Source of the DNA: Candidatus Flavonifractor intestinigallinarum
GTDB taxonomy: Bacteria > Bacillota > Clostridia > Oscillospirales > Oscillospiraceae
Reading direction: 5' to 3'
Length of the DNA stretch: 64,000 nt
Assembly: GCA_019119165.1 (NCBI GenBank)
Contig: DWXO01000077.1
Coordinates: 1 to 64,000 of the forward strand
The notes under the pieces are model-generated. The model was not told the DNA's origin and did not search any database. It saw nothing but the letters and a program-made list of their open reading frames with translations. Below, in pieces: positions 46,846 to 56,568 of the stretch (position 1 is the stretch's first letter; every line of letters begins with the position of its first letter). The position numbers were made by a program, and so were the translations under genes.

Positions 46846-47202
46846 ATGGTTCAGGAAGTTCTGCTGCTTCTCAAGGCCCTGCTGATCACCGTACTGGTGC
46901 TGGTCCTTGCCTACTGGTTTACCCGCCATATGGCGGGCCGTATGGCGGGGGGGAGCCGTGTGCGGGGGCGCTGTATCACGGTGCTGGAGCAGGTGAGCGT
47001 AGGCAAGGAGTCGAAGCTGCTGCTGGCCCGTTTGGGGGACCGGCTGTATTTTCTGGCCATGACGCCGGGCGGAATCACCATCCTGCGGGAAGTGACCGAG
47101 GAAGAGGCGGCGTCCTGGACCGGCCCTGAGAGCTCGCCGGCCGAGACGCCGGACAGCTTTGCCCAGGCCATACGTCGGGTGCTGGAGAAGAGAAGGAAGT
47201 AA
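46846..47202 (+). CDS. fliO: Flagellar biosynthetic protein FliO
   Basis: Single TM, then RCITVLEQVSVGKESKLLLARLGDRLYFLAMTPGGITILREV, directly upstream of fliP. Confidence 0.88.
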   Translation: MVQEVLLLLKALLITVLVLVLAYWFTRHMAGRMAGGSRVRGRCITVLEQVSVGKESKLLLARLGDRLYFLAMTPGGITILREVTEEEAASWTGPESSPAETPDSFAQAIRRVLEKRRK

Positions 47203-47215
47203 GGAGGTGTGAGCT

Positions 47216-47881
47216 GTGGATGCGTGGATCAATGTAAACGGAGAAAACGTACAAACGCTCCAGATCCTGTTTATGACCACTATGCTGACGCTGCTGCCAT
47301 CCATGGTGGTTATGATGACCTCCTTTACCAGGTATATCATTTCTTTTTCCTTTCTGCGCTCGGCCATGGGATTGCAGCAGAATCCGCCCAACATGGTGCT
47401 GGTGGGTATCGCTCTGTTTCTCACCCTGTTTACCATGTCTCCGGTGATCAGCCAGATCCAGACGACGGCTTACGAACCCTATGTGGCTGAGGAGATCAGC
47501 CAGGACGAATTTTTCAGGCGGGCGGAAATTCCGCTCAAGGAGTTTATGGCCCGCAATACCGACCAGAGCGCCCTGGATCTCTTCTGCGATATCGCGGGGA
47601 TCGAGAGCCCCGACGTACAGCAGCAGGGGGTGGAGGAGCTTTCGCTGCGGGTCCTGGTGCCCGCCTTCATGACCAGCGAGTTGAAGAAGGCCTTCCTCAT
47701 TGGTTTTTACCTGTACATCCCATTCCTGCTGATCGATGTGGTGGTATCGTCGGCACTGATGTCCATGGGCATGATCATGCTTCCGCCCTCCATGATCTCC
47801 ATGCCGTTTAAGCTGCTGCTTTTCATTACGCTGGACGGCTGGCAGCTGCTGTTCTCCACCCTGATACAGGGCTTCAACTAG
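47216..47881 (+). CDS. fliP: Flagellar biosynthetic protein FliP
   Basis: TLLPSMVVMMTSFTRYIISFSFLRSAMGLQQNPPNMVLVGIALFLTLF; LIDVVVSSALMSMGMIMLPPSMISMPFKLLLFITLDGWQLL. Confidence 0.97.
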   Translation: MDAWINVNGENVQTLQILFMTTMLTLLPSMVVMMTSFTRYIISFSFLRSAMGLQQNPPNMVLVGIALFLTLFTMSPVISQIQTTAYEPYVAEEISQDEFFRRAEIPLKEFMARNTDQSALDLFCDIAGIESPDVQQQGVEELSLRVLVPAFMTSELKKAFLIGFYLYIPFLLIDVVVSSALMSMGMIMLPPSMISMPFKLLLFITLDGWQLLFSTLIQGFN

Positions 47882-47900
47882 GTACGCGGGAGGTTAAGAT

Positions 47901-48146
47901 ATGGAGGCTGTGGACATTCTGCGGGAGGGTGTGGGCGTGGCGCTCAAGCTGGGCGCTCCCATGCTGCTGCTGAGTATGTTGGTGGGTATTCTGGTGGCAA
48001 TTTTCCAGGCTGTAACCCAGATCCACGAGCAGTCCCTTTCCTTTATCCTCAAGCTGATCGTGGTGGTCCTGATCCTGCTGATCGGCGGCGGATGGATGCT
48101 GGAGGTCCTTCAGGACTATACCCGCTATCTGTTTTCGCTGATGTGA
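47901..48146 (+). CDS. fliQ: Flagellar biosynthetic protein FliQ
   Basis: 81 aa, LLLSMLVGILVAIFQAVTQIHEQSLSFILKLIVVVLILLIGGGWMLEVLQDYTRYLF. Confidence 0.96.
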   Translation: MEAVDILREGVGVALKLGAPMLLLSMLVGILVAIFQAVTQIHEQSLSFILKLIVVVLILLIGGGWMLEVLQDYTRYLFSLM

Positions 48147-48159
48147 GGGGAGAGGGATC

Positions 48160-48930
48160 ATGGAGTGGTCTGAGCTGTATCTCTTTACCCTGATTTTCAT
48201 GCGGATGACCGGCCTGGTGGTGTTCAACCCCATACTGGGCCGCAACGGCCTGCCCAATCTGGCCAAGGCGGGCATGATTATGGTCTTTTCCGTCTTTGTG
48301 CTGAATCTGGCCCCCCAGCGCCCGGAGGTTCCGGGAACCGTGCTGGAATTCGGCCTGCAGCTGCTGCTGGAGCTGGGCGTGGGCTTTGTGCTGAGCTTTA
48401 TCATGCAGCTGTGCTTTATGATCATCCAGGTGGGCGGCGAGGTCATCGACGCCCAGATGGGCCTGACCATGGCGCAGGTTTACGACTCGGGCAGCCAGAT
48501 CAACATGACCGTGACCGCCTCCCTGCTCCATGTGCTGCTGGTGCTGGTCTTTTTTGCGGAGAACGGGCACTACACCCTGGTGCGCATCTTCCTCACCTCG
48601 GGGGAGGTGCTTCCCTTCGGCCAGGCCACCTTTGGCCAGGCGGTGGCGTCGGGAGTGGTGGAGGTGTTCCTGTCCAGTATGCTGCTGGCGGTGAAGCTGG
48701 CCTTCCCCATTCTGGCGGCGGAGCTGCTGGGCGAGCTGGGCATGGGCATCCTGATGAAGGCCATCCCCCAGATCAACGCCTTTGTCATCAACATTGAGCT
48801 GAAGGTCATCATAGGTCTGGTGCTGCTGTTTTTGTTCCTGACTCCAATGAGCGAGTTCCTGCTGGCGGCCGAGGGCGAGATGCTGGACGGCATGAGCCGG
48901 ATGCTGACCATTCTGGGCACGCCGGGCTAG
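48160..48930 (+). CDS. fliR: Flagellar biosynthetic protein FliR
   Basis: LIFMRMTGLVVFNPILGRNGLPNLAKAGMIMVFSVFV; GEVIDAQMGLTMAQVYDSGSQINMT. Confidence 0.95.
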   Translation: MEWSELYLFTLIFMRMTGLVVFNPILGRNGLPNLAKAGMIMVFSVFVLNLAPQRPEVPGTVLEFGLQLLLELGVGFVLSFIMQLCFMIIQVGGEVIDAQMGLTMAQVYDSGSQINMTVTASLLHVLLVLVFFAENGHYTLVRIFLTSGEVLPFGQATFGQAVASGVVEVFLSSMLLAVKLAFPILAAELLGELGMGILMKAIPQINAFVINIELKVIIGLVLLFLFLTPMSEFLLAAEGEMLDGMSRMLTILGTPG

Positions 48931-48951
48931 TCCCGCGGGAGGTGGAGCCAG

Positions 48952-50016
48952 TTGGCGGACAGTCAGAAAACCGAAAAGGCAACCCCGAAACGACGGCGTG
49001 ACGAACGGAAGAAGGGTAATATCTTCTTCAGCAACGACGCGGTCTCGGTGGTTGTGCTGATAGCCGGTCTGGCCACTCTGTTTTTGAGCATGGGAAGCAT
49101 GGCGGACAATCTGGGGCAGTTTCTTCGCAGCTGTATCTCCCTGGTCCGGCTTTCCCAGGGAACCGACGCGGTGGGGGATCTGAGGCAGCTGCTGCCAGAG
49201 CTGCTGTGGAGCTTTGTGCTGACGGTGGGACCCATCCTTCTGGTGCCCACGGTGGCCGGTATCGCGGCCACGTTCTTTCAGACAAAGCTGCTGGTGACGG
49301 GTGAATCCCTGCGGCCCAAGTTCAGCCGCATCAACCCCTTGCAGGGCATCAAGCGGCTGTTTTCCCTGCGCAGCCTGATCGAGGCCCTGAAGGGGCTGCT
49401 GAAGATCACGGTGCTGCTCTATATCATCTACAATTTCCTGGCCGGGACGGTGGAGCTGTTTACAAAGTATCTCTTTACCGATCTGGTCACGGCCTGCTCC
49501 CACTTGGCCGGGCTGGCCTTCCAGATGTCCATGCAGATCGCGGTGGCCTATGTGGTGCTGGCCGCGGCGGATGTGTTCTATCAGTGGATGGACTATGAGC
49601 GTCAGCTGCGGATGTCCAAGCAGGAGATCAAGGAAGAGTTTAAACAGATAGAAGGCGATCCCCAGGTCAAGGGCAGAATCAAGGAGATACAGCGCAAAAT
49701 GGCCCAGTCCCGCATGATGCAGAAGGTGCCCCAGGCCGACGTGGTGGTGCGAAACCCCACCCACTTTGCCGTGGCCCTGCGCTACAAGCCGGACCGGGAC
49801 AGAGCCCCGGTGGTGCTGGCCAAGGGACAGGATCAGATCGCCCTGCGGATCGTGCAGAAGGCGGAGGAGAGCGGCGTGGCAGTGGTGGAGAATGTGCCTC
49901 TGGCCAGAGCCCTTTACGCCTCCGCGGAGCTGGGACAGGAGATCCCGCCGGAGCTGTACGGCGCGGTGGCAGAAGTGCTGGTATATCTCTATCAGCTGCA
50001 TGAGAACGGCAAATAA
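48952..50016 (+). CDS. flhB: Flagellar biosynthetic protein FlhB
   Basis: QKTEKATPKRRRDERKKGNIFFSNDAV; cleavage motif NPTH in DVVVRNPTHFAVALRYKPDRDRAPVVLAKG. TTG start. Confidence 0.96.
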   Translation: MADSQKTEKATPKRRRDERKKGNIFFSNDAVSVVVLIAGLATLFLSMGSMADNLGQFLRSCISLVRLSQGTDAVGDLRQLLPELLWSFVLTVGPILLVPTVAGIAATFFQTKLLVTGESLRPKFSRINPLQGIKRLFSLRSLIEALKGLLKITVLLYIIYNFLAGTVELFTKYLFTDLVTACSHLAGLAFQMSMQIAVAYVVLAAADVFYQWMDYERQLRMSKQEIKEEFKQIEGDPQVKGRIKEIQRKMAQSRMMQKVPQADVVVRNPTHFAVALRYKPDRDRAPVVLAKGQDQIALRIVQKAEESGVAVVENVPLARALYASAELGQEIPPELYGAVAEVLVYLYQLHENGK

Positions 50017-50022
50017 AAGAAA

Positions 50023-52146
50023 GTGAGCGGCACGGAACCTATGAGACGAATTTTAGACAATGCCATATCCCTGGCGGTGGTCGTCATCGTCCTGTTTCTG
50101 GTGGTCCCGCTGCCCGCGCCGGCGCTGGATGTGCTGATCGTGGTGAACATCTCGCTGTCCATCATGATCCTGATGATCACCATGACCATTTCGGAGGCGC
50201 TGGAGTTTTCCATTTTCCCCTCCCTGCTGCTGGTGACGACGCTGTTCCGGCTGGGCCTGAACGTGTCCTCCACCCGCCTGATTCTCAGCCAGGGCGGTCA
50301 GGCCGGCGTGGTGATCCAGTCCTTCGGCCAACTGATCACCCAGGGCAATATCGTAATTGGTATCCTCATCTTCCTCATCATCGTACTGGTGCAGTTCATC
50401 GTCATTACCAAGGGTGCCGAGCGTGTGTCCGAGGTGGCCGCCCGCTTCACCCTGGACGCTATGCCCGGCAAGCAGATGGCCATTGACGCCGATCTGAGCT
50501 CCGGTATGATCGACGAGAAGGAAGCCCGGCTGCGCCGGTACAAGATTCAGAAGGAAGCCGATTTCTACGGCGCCATGGACGGCGCCACCAAGATCGTCAA
50601 GGGCGACGCGGTGATGTCTCTCATCATCACGGTCATCAACTTCGTGGCCGGCCTGATCATCGGTATCGTTCAGGGCGGCGGGGATCTGGCCAGCGTGATC
50701 AGCACCTATTCCATCGCCACCATCGGCGACGGCCTGGTGTCCCAGCTGCCCGCGCTGATGATTTCCACCGCCACAGGCATGATCGTGACCCGCTCGGTGT
50801 CCGACGGCAGCCTGAACACCGACGTAATCAGCCAGTTCAAGGCCCAGCCCCGTGCCATTTTGGCCACCGGTGTCATCCTGGTGCTGCTGGGTATTTTCCC
50901 CGGTACCCCCACGGTTCCGCTGCTGCTGGTGGGCGCGGCCCTGATGGCCGGCGGTCTGCTGAGCGAGCGGAAGATGGAGCGGGAGAAGCTGCAGCCCCAG
51001 GAGGAGGCTGCCGCCGAGGTCAGCCAGCCGGAGCCGGCCGCCAGCGAAAGCGACTATTTCAAGGATATCAACAATGTGTACTCCCTGCTGACAGTGGAGC
51101 CCATTGAGATGGAGTTCGGATACAGCCTGATCCCCCTGGTGGACGAGAACAGCGGCGGCAAGCTCATCAGCCGCATCGTGATCTTCCGCCGCCAGTACGC
51201 CCAGGACATGGGCTTTGTCATTCCCTCCATTCGTCTGCACGACGGCTCGTCCCTGGGGACCAACCAGTATATCATCCGGATTCGGGGCGAGGAAGTGGCC
51301 CGGGGCGAGGTGCTGGTGGACTACTACCTGGCGCTGGAGCCCCCCAACCCCGCCGGACAGATCGATGGTATCGAGGCCATCGAGCCGGCCTACGGCATCC
51401 CCTCCCGGTGGATTCTGCCGGAGAACAAGGAGATGGCGGAGATCTACGGCTACACCGTGATCACCCCGCTGACGGTCATGCTCACCCACCTGTCCGAGAC
51501 GGTGAAGAAGCACGCCTACGAGCTGCTGGGCCGTACCGAGGTGATGCAGCTGGTGGAGCACCTCAAGCAAACCGAGCCCGACCTGGTGGCAGACGCCATT
51601 CCCAATGTGGTGACCTATGCGGGGCTGGAAAAGATCCTGCGCAACCTGCTGAAGGAGGGGGTTCCCATCCGGGATCTGGGCCTCATTTTGGAGGCCATCG
51701 TGGACGCCGGTCCGGGCAACCGGGACATCGACCTGGTCACCGAACAGGTGCGTACCCGCCTGAGCCGCACCATCACCCGCCGCTTCTGCGACAACGGCCA
51801 GCTGCGGGTGGTGACCCTGGACGCCGAGGTGGAGAAGAAGGTGCTGGCCGCCCTCACCAAAAACGAGCAGGGCGTCTATCTGGCCCTCAGCCCCGATATC
51901 ATGCAGCAGATCATGGCCCAGCTGGGCGAGCTGCGGAAGAAATTCCAGGAGCTGTCCCAGACGCCGGTGGTGCTGACCAGCCAGGTCATCCGGGTCTATC
52001 TGAGCCGCCTGATCGCCCAGTTTTATCCGGATGTGTATGTGCTGTCCTTCCATGAGATCACCAGCAATATTCAGATCCAGGCCATTGGTAATATCGTACT
52101 GCAGGCCCCGGCGGCTCAGATGAGAGGAAAGGAGGCGGGAGGATGA
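50023..52146 (+). CDS. flhA: Flagellar biosynthesis protein FlhA
   Basis: SLSIMILMITMTISEALEFSIFPSLLLVTTLFRLGLNVSSTRLIL; FTLDAMPGKQMAIDADLSSGMIDEKEARLRR. ATG at 50041 is an alternative start. Confidence 0.97.
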   Translation: MSGTEPMRRILDNAISLAVVVIVLFLVVPLPAPALDVLIVVNISLSIMILMITMTISEALEFSIFPSLLLVTTLFRLGLNVSSTRLILSQGGQAGVVIQSFGQLITQGNIVIGILIFLIIVLVQFIVITKGAERVSEVAARFTLDAMPGKQMAIDADLSSGMIDEKEARLRRYKIQKEADFYGAMDGATKIVKGDAVMSLIITVINFVAGLIIGIVQGGGDLASVISTYSIATIGDGLVSQLPALMISTATGMIVTRSVSDGSLNTDVISQFKAQPRAILATGVILVLLGIFPGTPTVPLLLVGAALMAGGLLSERKMEREKLQPQEEAAAEVSQPEPAASESDYFKDINNVYSLLTVEPIEMEFGYSLIPLVDENSGGKLISRIVIFRRQYAQDMGFVIPSIRLHDGSSLGTNQYIIRIRGEEVARGEVLVDYYLALEPPNPAGQIDGIEAIEPAYGIPSRWILPENKEMAEIYGYTVITPLTVMLTHLSETVKKHAYELLGRTEVMQLVEHLKQTEPDLVADAIPNVVTYAGLEKILRNLLKEGVPIRDLGLILEAIVDAGPGNRDIDLVTEQVRTRLSRTITRRFCDNGQLRVVTLDAEVEKKVLAALTKNEQGVYLALSPDIMQQIMAQLGELRKKFQELSQTPVVLTSQVIRVYLSRLIAQFYPDVYVLSFHEITSNIQIQAIGNIVLQAPAAQMRGKEAGG

Positions 52147-52964
52147 AACAGACCGGTGCGGTGGTTTCACAGGAGGAAACTCAGTCTCCCGTTTCCCAGG
52201 AACAGGCGGAGCAGCTGGATAACCAGGCTCTGCTGGAACTCTACCGCAAGACCGGCGACCAGGAACTGAAGTGGATGCTGGTCATGCGCTATACCCCGCT
52301 GGTACGCCGCATTGCCCTCCAGGCCAGCGGGCTGTACAGCAACTTTGCCCAGCTGGACGATATCATCCAGGAGGGGCTTCTGGTGCTGCTCAATGCGGTG
52401 GATAAATTTGAGCCGGACAAAAACGTGAAATTTGAGACCTATGTCTCCACCCGCCTGCGTGGCATGATCGTGGATCTGGCCCGGCGTCAGGACTGGCTTC
52501 CCCGGCAGGTCCGGCAGAAGTCGGTGCGGCTGAACCGGGCCACGGACGAATTGGCCGGGAAGCTGGGGCGGATGCCCCGCAGCGACGAGATGGCGGAATA
52601 CCTGGGCATGACCCGGGAACAGTATGAGGCCCTTCTCTCCGAGACGGCGGTATCCACACTGGTGTCCTTTGAAGCGGTGCTGGACAGCTGCGGCGGTACG
52701 GCGGATAAGCTTATGCTGCAGAAGGAGCCGGGAAATCCCATTGAGGAGAGCGTTCAGGAGGAGGAGCTGCGCCAGGTGCTGGCCCAGGGAGTCGCCTCCA
52801 TGCGGAAGAATGAGCAGCTGGTGCTGTCGCTTTACTATGAAAAAGAACTGAATATGAAGGAAATTGCTCAGGTGCTGGGTGTCAGCGCCGCCCGGGTCTC
52901 TCAGATCCACAGCCGGGCGCTGCAACGCCTGAGGGTTTACATACAGAACTATATACAGGCATAA
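52143..52964 (+). CDS. fliA: RNA polymerase sigma factor FliA/WhiG family (sigma-28/SigD)
   Basis: FAQLDDIIQEGLLVLLNAVDKFEPDKNVKFETYVSTRLRGMIVDLARRQDWLPRQVRQK; region 4 LNMKEIAQVLGVSAARVSQIHSRALQRLR. Overlaps the flhA stop. Confidence 0.95.
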   Translation: MKQTGAVVSQEETQSPVSQEQAEQLDNQALLELYRKTGDQELKWMLVMRYTPLVRRIALQASGLYSNFAQLDDIIQEGLLVLLNAVDKFEPDKNVKFETYVSTRLRGMIVDLARRQDWLPRQVRQKSVRLNRATDELAGKLGRMPRSDEMAEYLGMTREQYEALLSETAVSTLVSFEAVLDSCGGTADKLMLQKEPGNPIEESVQEEELRQVLAQGVASMRKNEQLVLSLYYEKELNMKEIAQVLGVSAARVSQIHSRALQRLRVYIQNYIQA

Positions 52965-52990
52965 GGAAACCTGGAAAGAAGGAAGATTCC

Positions 52991-53746
52991 ATGACCAAGG
53001 GATTTTATCAGTTGACCTCCGGTATCCTGTCCCAGGGCCGGCGGCTGGACGTGGTGGGCAACAACATGACCAACCTGAGCACCCCGGGGTACAAGGCGGA
53101 GACCTATACCGACCGAACCTTTGAAGAGGTGCTGATCAGCCGGGTGGGCAATAAGGATAAGAGCGGGGCTGAGGTCATCGGCGAGGAGAGCTACATTCTG
53201 GCCCCCGATCAGCTCTATGTGAACTATGACCAGGGTTCATACAAGGAGACGGGGCTGACTCTGGATTTTGCTATCCAGGGAGACGGCTTTTTTGCCATCC
53301 AGACCGACAACGGCGTGGAGTATACCCGCTCGGGCAGCTTTTGCCTGGATGATCAGGGGCGGCTGAGCCTGGCGGGCCACGGGACGGTGCTGGGCACGGA
53401 CGGCCAGCCCATTACCCTGTATACCGACCAGATCACCGCCGACGGCGCCGGCCGGATCTACACCCAGGACGGGGCCTATCAGGGCCAGCTGGGCGTATAT
53501 ACCTTTGGGGATAACGAACAGCTGGCCAAGGGCGAGAGCGGCCTGTTTCAGGCCAACGGCCAGCAGGCCCAGCTCCAGAACCAGCCCCAGGTGAGCTGGA
53601 AGTGGCTGGAGGAGTCCAATGTGGATATGCTGCAGGAGATGAGCCGTATGCTCACCGCCCAGCGCAACCTCCAGAGCGGGGCTCAGGTGCTCAAGCTGTA
53701 CGACGGACTGCTGACCAAGGCCACCACGGAACTGGGCCGGCTGTAA
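52991..53746 (+). CDS. Flagellar hook-basal body protein FlgF/FlgG family (first paralogue)
   Basis: FYQLTSGILSQGRRLDVVGNNMTNLSTPGYKAETYTDRTF; LEESNVDMLQEMSRMLTAQRNLQSGAQVLKLYDGLLTKA. Confidence 0.93.
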   Translation: MTKGFYQLTSGILSQGRRLDVVGNNMTNLSTPGYKAETYTDRTFEEVLISRVGNKDKSGAEVIGEESYILAPDQLYVNYDQGSYKETGLTLDFAIQGDGFFAIQTDNGVEYTRSGSFCLDDQGRLSLAGHGTVLGTDGQPITLYTDQITADGAGRIYTQDGAYQGQLGVYTFGDNEQLAKGESGLFQANGQQAQLQNQPQVSWKWLEESNVDMLQEMSRMLTAQRNLQSGAQVLKLYDGLLTKATTELGRL

Positions 53747-53764
53747 TCAGAGGGGGGCGGAAAG

Positions 53765-54487
53765 ATGCTTCAGGGATTTTATAGTGCCGTGACCGGCGCA
53801 CGGCAGCAGATGCTTCGCATGGATGTGCAGGCCAACAATATTTCCAACGTGAACACCGCCGGATACAAGACGCAGGTGCCTACCTTCCAGGCGCTGATGT
53901 ACGGGATGCTGGACGGCATCGACGGCGCCCAGCTGCCCAAGGGAACAGGATCGTATCTCTCTGGAACGGGAACCGATCAGGCGCCCGGTTCTTATGTGGA
54001 GACAGGGCGGGAACTGGATTACGCCATTGTGGGCGACGGCTATTTTGCTCTGTATGAGCCGGGAACCGGGGAGGTCTCCTTTACCCGGGACGGGTCCTTC
54101 ACCCTGGCGGCCTTTCCGGCGGAGGGGCAGGCGGATACGGTCTACTATCTCTCCGACGGCGAGGGCCGGCAGGTGCTGAATCAGGAGGGCTATCCCATCC
54201 AGGTCACCGATCCCATGGCCCAGCTGCCGGTGGGGGTATTTTCCATTCAGTATAAGGACGGCCTGGAGCGGGCCGGCAGCAGCCGGTTCCTCATGGGCGA
54301 AAAGAACGGGGCCGTTTGGATAGGCGACGCCAAGGTGCAGCGGGGGATGCTGGAGCAATCCAACACCGACCTGGCCACCGAGCTGAGCCAGGTGATCGAG
54401 GCGCAGCGCTCTTACAGCTATGCGTTGAAAATGGTACAGACCGCGGACGAGGTGGAGAGCACCATCAACGGGCTGACCAACGGATAA
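53765..54487 (+). CDS. Flagellar hook-basal body protein FlgF/FlgG family (second paralogue)
   Basis: FYSAVTGARQQMLRMDVQANNISNVNTAGYKTQVPTFQAL; LEQSNTDLATELSQVIEAQRSYSYALKMVQTADEVESTINGL. Confidence 0.92.
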   Translation: MLQGFYSAVTGARQQMLRMDVQANNISNVNTAGYKTQVPTFQALMYGMLDGIDGAQLPKGTGSYLSGTGTDQAPGSYVETGRELDYAIVGDGYFALYEPGTGEVSFTRDGSFTLAAFPAEGQADTVYYLSDGEGRQVLNQEGYPIQVTDPMAQLPVGVFSIQYKDGLERAGSSRFLMGEKNGAVWIGDAKVQRGMLEQSNTDLATELSQVIEAQRSYSYALKMVQTADEVESTINGLTNG

Positions 54488-54493
54488 TGGGGG

Positions 54494-55120
54494 ATGGATG
54501 TGAAAAATTATAAGGACCTGAACGTCCTGGAGCTGGACACCATCCGGGAGATTGGCAGCATTGGCACCGGAAATGCCGCCACCGCCCTGTCCAGTATGCT
54601 GGGCTGTGAGGTGCGCATCGATCTTCCCGAGGTGCGTATCATGGGATATAATGAGGCCATCGACTGGATCGGCGGGCCCGAGGTGATTACCGCCGGCGTG
54701 CTGGTGCATATGTCCGGGGAACTCAACGGCATCATGCTCTCGGTGCAGCAGCTGGAGTTTGTCAATCTGGTGCTGGAGCGGATCATGGGCCGGACGGTGG
54801 ATCATTACAAGGAGCTGACCGATCTGGACCGCTCCGCGCTGGTGGAGGTGGGCAACATCATGATCTCCACCTTCATCAACGCCCTGTCCAGTCTGGCGGA
54901 TATCACCACCCGGCTGACCGTGCCCGCCTTCGCGGTGGATATGCAGGGGGCCATTCTGACGGTGCCCATGGCTGAGTTCGGCGGACAGTCGGATTACATC
55001 ATGACCATCAGTGCCAACTTCATCTGTAATGGCCGGGCGGTGCCCTGCCGGCTGCTGCTGTCGCCGGACATCCGGTCGTTGAATTTCCTGTTGAAAAAGC
55101 TTGGTGTTTTGGATGGATAA
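54494..55120 (+). CDS. cheC: CheY-P phosphatase CheC
   Basis: LELDTIREIGSIGTGNAATALSSMLGCEVRIDLPEV; ALVEVGNIMISTFINALSSLADITTRLTVP. Confidence 0.93.
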   Translation: MDVKNYKDLNVLELDTIREIGSIGTGNAATALSSMLGCEVRIDLPEVRIMGYNEAIDWIGGPEVITAGVLVHMSGELNGIMLSVQQLEFVNLVLERIMGRTVDHYKELTDLDRSALVEVGNIMISTFINALSSLADITTRLTVPAFAVDMQGAILTVPMAEFGGQSDYIMTISANFICNGRAVPCRLLLSPDIRSLNFLLKKLGVLDG

Positions 55121-55595
55121 GAAACTGGTAGTTGGAATCGCGGATATGAAGATGGCCCGCCAGGACGGGATGCTCATTACCTATGCGCTGGGCTCCTGCA
55201 TCGGGATCTGTCTGTACGATCCGCTGATCCGTTTGGCCGCGCTGGTACATATCATGCTGCCGCTGAACATGGAGACCGGTCGAACATCTCCCTTGAAATA
55301 CGCCGATACCGGGATCTGTGAGACGCTCCGGCAGATGGAGGCCCGGGGCGGGGCACGCGCCCGGATCACTGCCAAGATCGCTGGAGGCGCCCGTATGTTT
55401 GAGGTGGCCGGAAACGGAAACCTGGGCAACATCGGCCAGCGCAACATTGAGAGCACCCACCTTGTTCTGCGGCGGGAGGGCATCCGGCTGCTGCGGGAGG
55501 ATGTGGGAGGCACTGTGGCAAGGACGCTGCTGTTTGACGCGGCCACAGGCCAGGCCTGTATACGCAGCTATGGAAAACCGGAATTGATTTTTTAG
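55113..55595 (+). CDS. cheD: Chemoreceptor glutamine deamidase CheD
   Basis: VGIADMKMARQDGMLITYALGSCIGICLYDPLIRLAALVHIMLP; TAKIAGGARMF; NIGQRNIESTHLVLRREGI. Track start is 55101. Confidence 0.95.
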   Translation: MDKKLVVGIADMKMARQDGMLITYALGSCIGICLYDPLIRLAALVHIMLPLNMETGRTSPLKYADTGICETLRQMEARGGARARITAKIAGGARMFEVAGNGNLGNIGQRNIESTHLVLRREGIRLLREDVGGTVARTLLFDAATGQACIRSYGKPELIF

Positions 55596-55623
55596 AAACA
55601 AGATTGAGAAAGTGGGGAACGGC

Positions 55624-56568
55624 ATGGTGGACGAAGGAAAAAGCGGAATTTTGTTGGAAACTGGCACCAATGAGATTGAAATCATGGAGTTTACCATTGA
55701 CGAAAATCTCTATGGAATCAATGTGGCCAAGGTGAGGGAGATCATGATATCCGCCCCTGTAAAGCCCATGCCGCATACGCATCGGGCGGTGGAGGGGATT
55801 TTCAAGCCCCGGGATATGGTCATTACGGTAGTGGATCTGCCCAAATACCTCACCGGCCAAGAGCATCCTCACCGGGAGAAGGACCTGTTCATCGTAACCA
55901 ACTTCAATCAGATGTTCGTGGCCTTTCGGGTGGACAGCGTAGTGGGCATCAGCCGCATCTCCTGGGAGGATATCCAGAAGCCGGACAACACCATCTCCGG
56001 CGGCGAGGACGGGGTAGCCACCGGCATTGCCCAGTGCGGCAAGGATCTGGTGAGCATCCTGGACTTTGAGCGCATTGTGGCGGAGATCGCCCCGGAGACC
56101 AGTATCAAGGTCAGCGAGGTGGAGGCGATGGGCGCCCGGGAGCGCAACGCCAGCCCTGTCTGGGTGGCGGAGGACTCCATCCTTCTGTCCCGGATGATCC
56201 GGGATTCCCTGGAGCGGGCGGGCTACACCAATTTGCGGATGTTCCCCAACGGGGCGGAACTGTGGGAGGCGCTGTGCGCCTGCCCGCCGGAGGATGTGGA
56301 GAACCAGGTGGCCCTCATCATCACCGACCTGGAGATGCCCCAGATGGACGGACACCGCCTGACCAAGCTGATCAAGAGCAGCGCCGGATACCGGGAGATC
56401 CCGGTGGTCATCTTCTCTTCGCTGATCACGGAGGATATGCGCCGCAAGGGCCGTGAGGTAGGTGCGGATGAGCAGCTGAGTAAGCCCGAGATCGGACATC
56501 TGATCGGGGTGCTGGATGAACTGCTCAGCCGGAACAAGAGAACGCAGAAAGGGGAGGCTGTACAATGA
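55624..56568 (+). CDS. cheV: Chemotaxis protein CheV (CheW-like plus receiver domain)
   Basis: NEIEIMEFTIDENLYGINVAKVREIM; HRAVEGIFKPRDMVITVVDLPKYL; ALIITDLEMPQMDGHRLTKLIKSS. Confidence 0.93.
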   Translation: MVDEGKSGILLETGTNEIEIMEFTIDENLYGINVAKVREIMISAPVKPMPHTHRAVEGIFKPRDMVITVVDLPKYLTGQEHPHREKDLFIVTNFNQMFVAFRVDSVVGISRISWEDIQKPDNTISGGEDGVATGIAQCGKDLVSILDFERIVAEIAPETSIKVSEVEAMGARERNASPVWVAEDSILLSRMIRDSLERAGYTNLRMFPNGAELWEALCACPPEDVENQVALIITDLEMPQMDGHRLTKLIKSSAGYREIPVVIFSSLITEDMRRKGREVGADEQLSKPEIGHLIGVLDELLSRNKRTQKGEAVQ

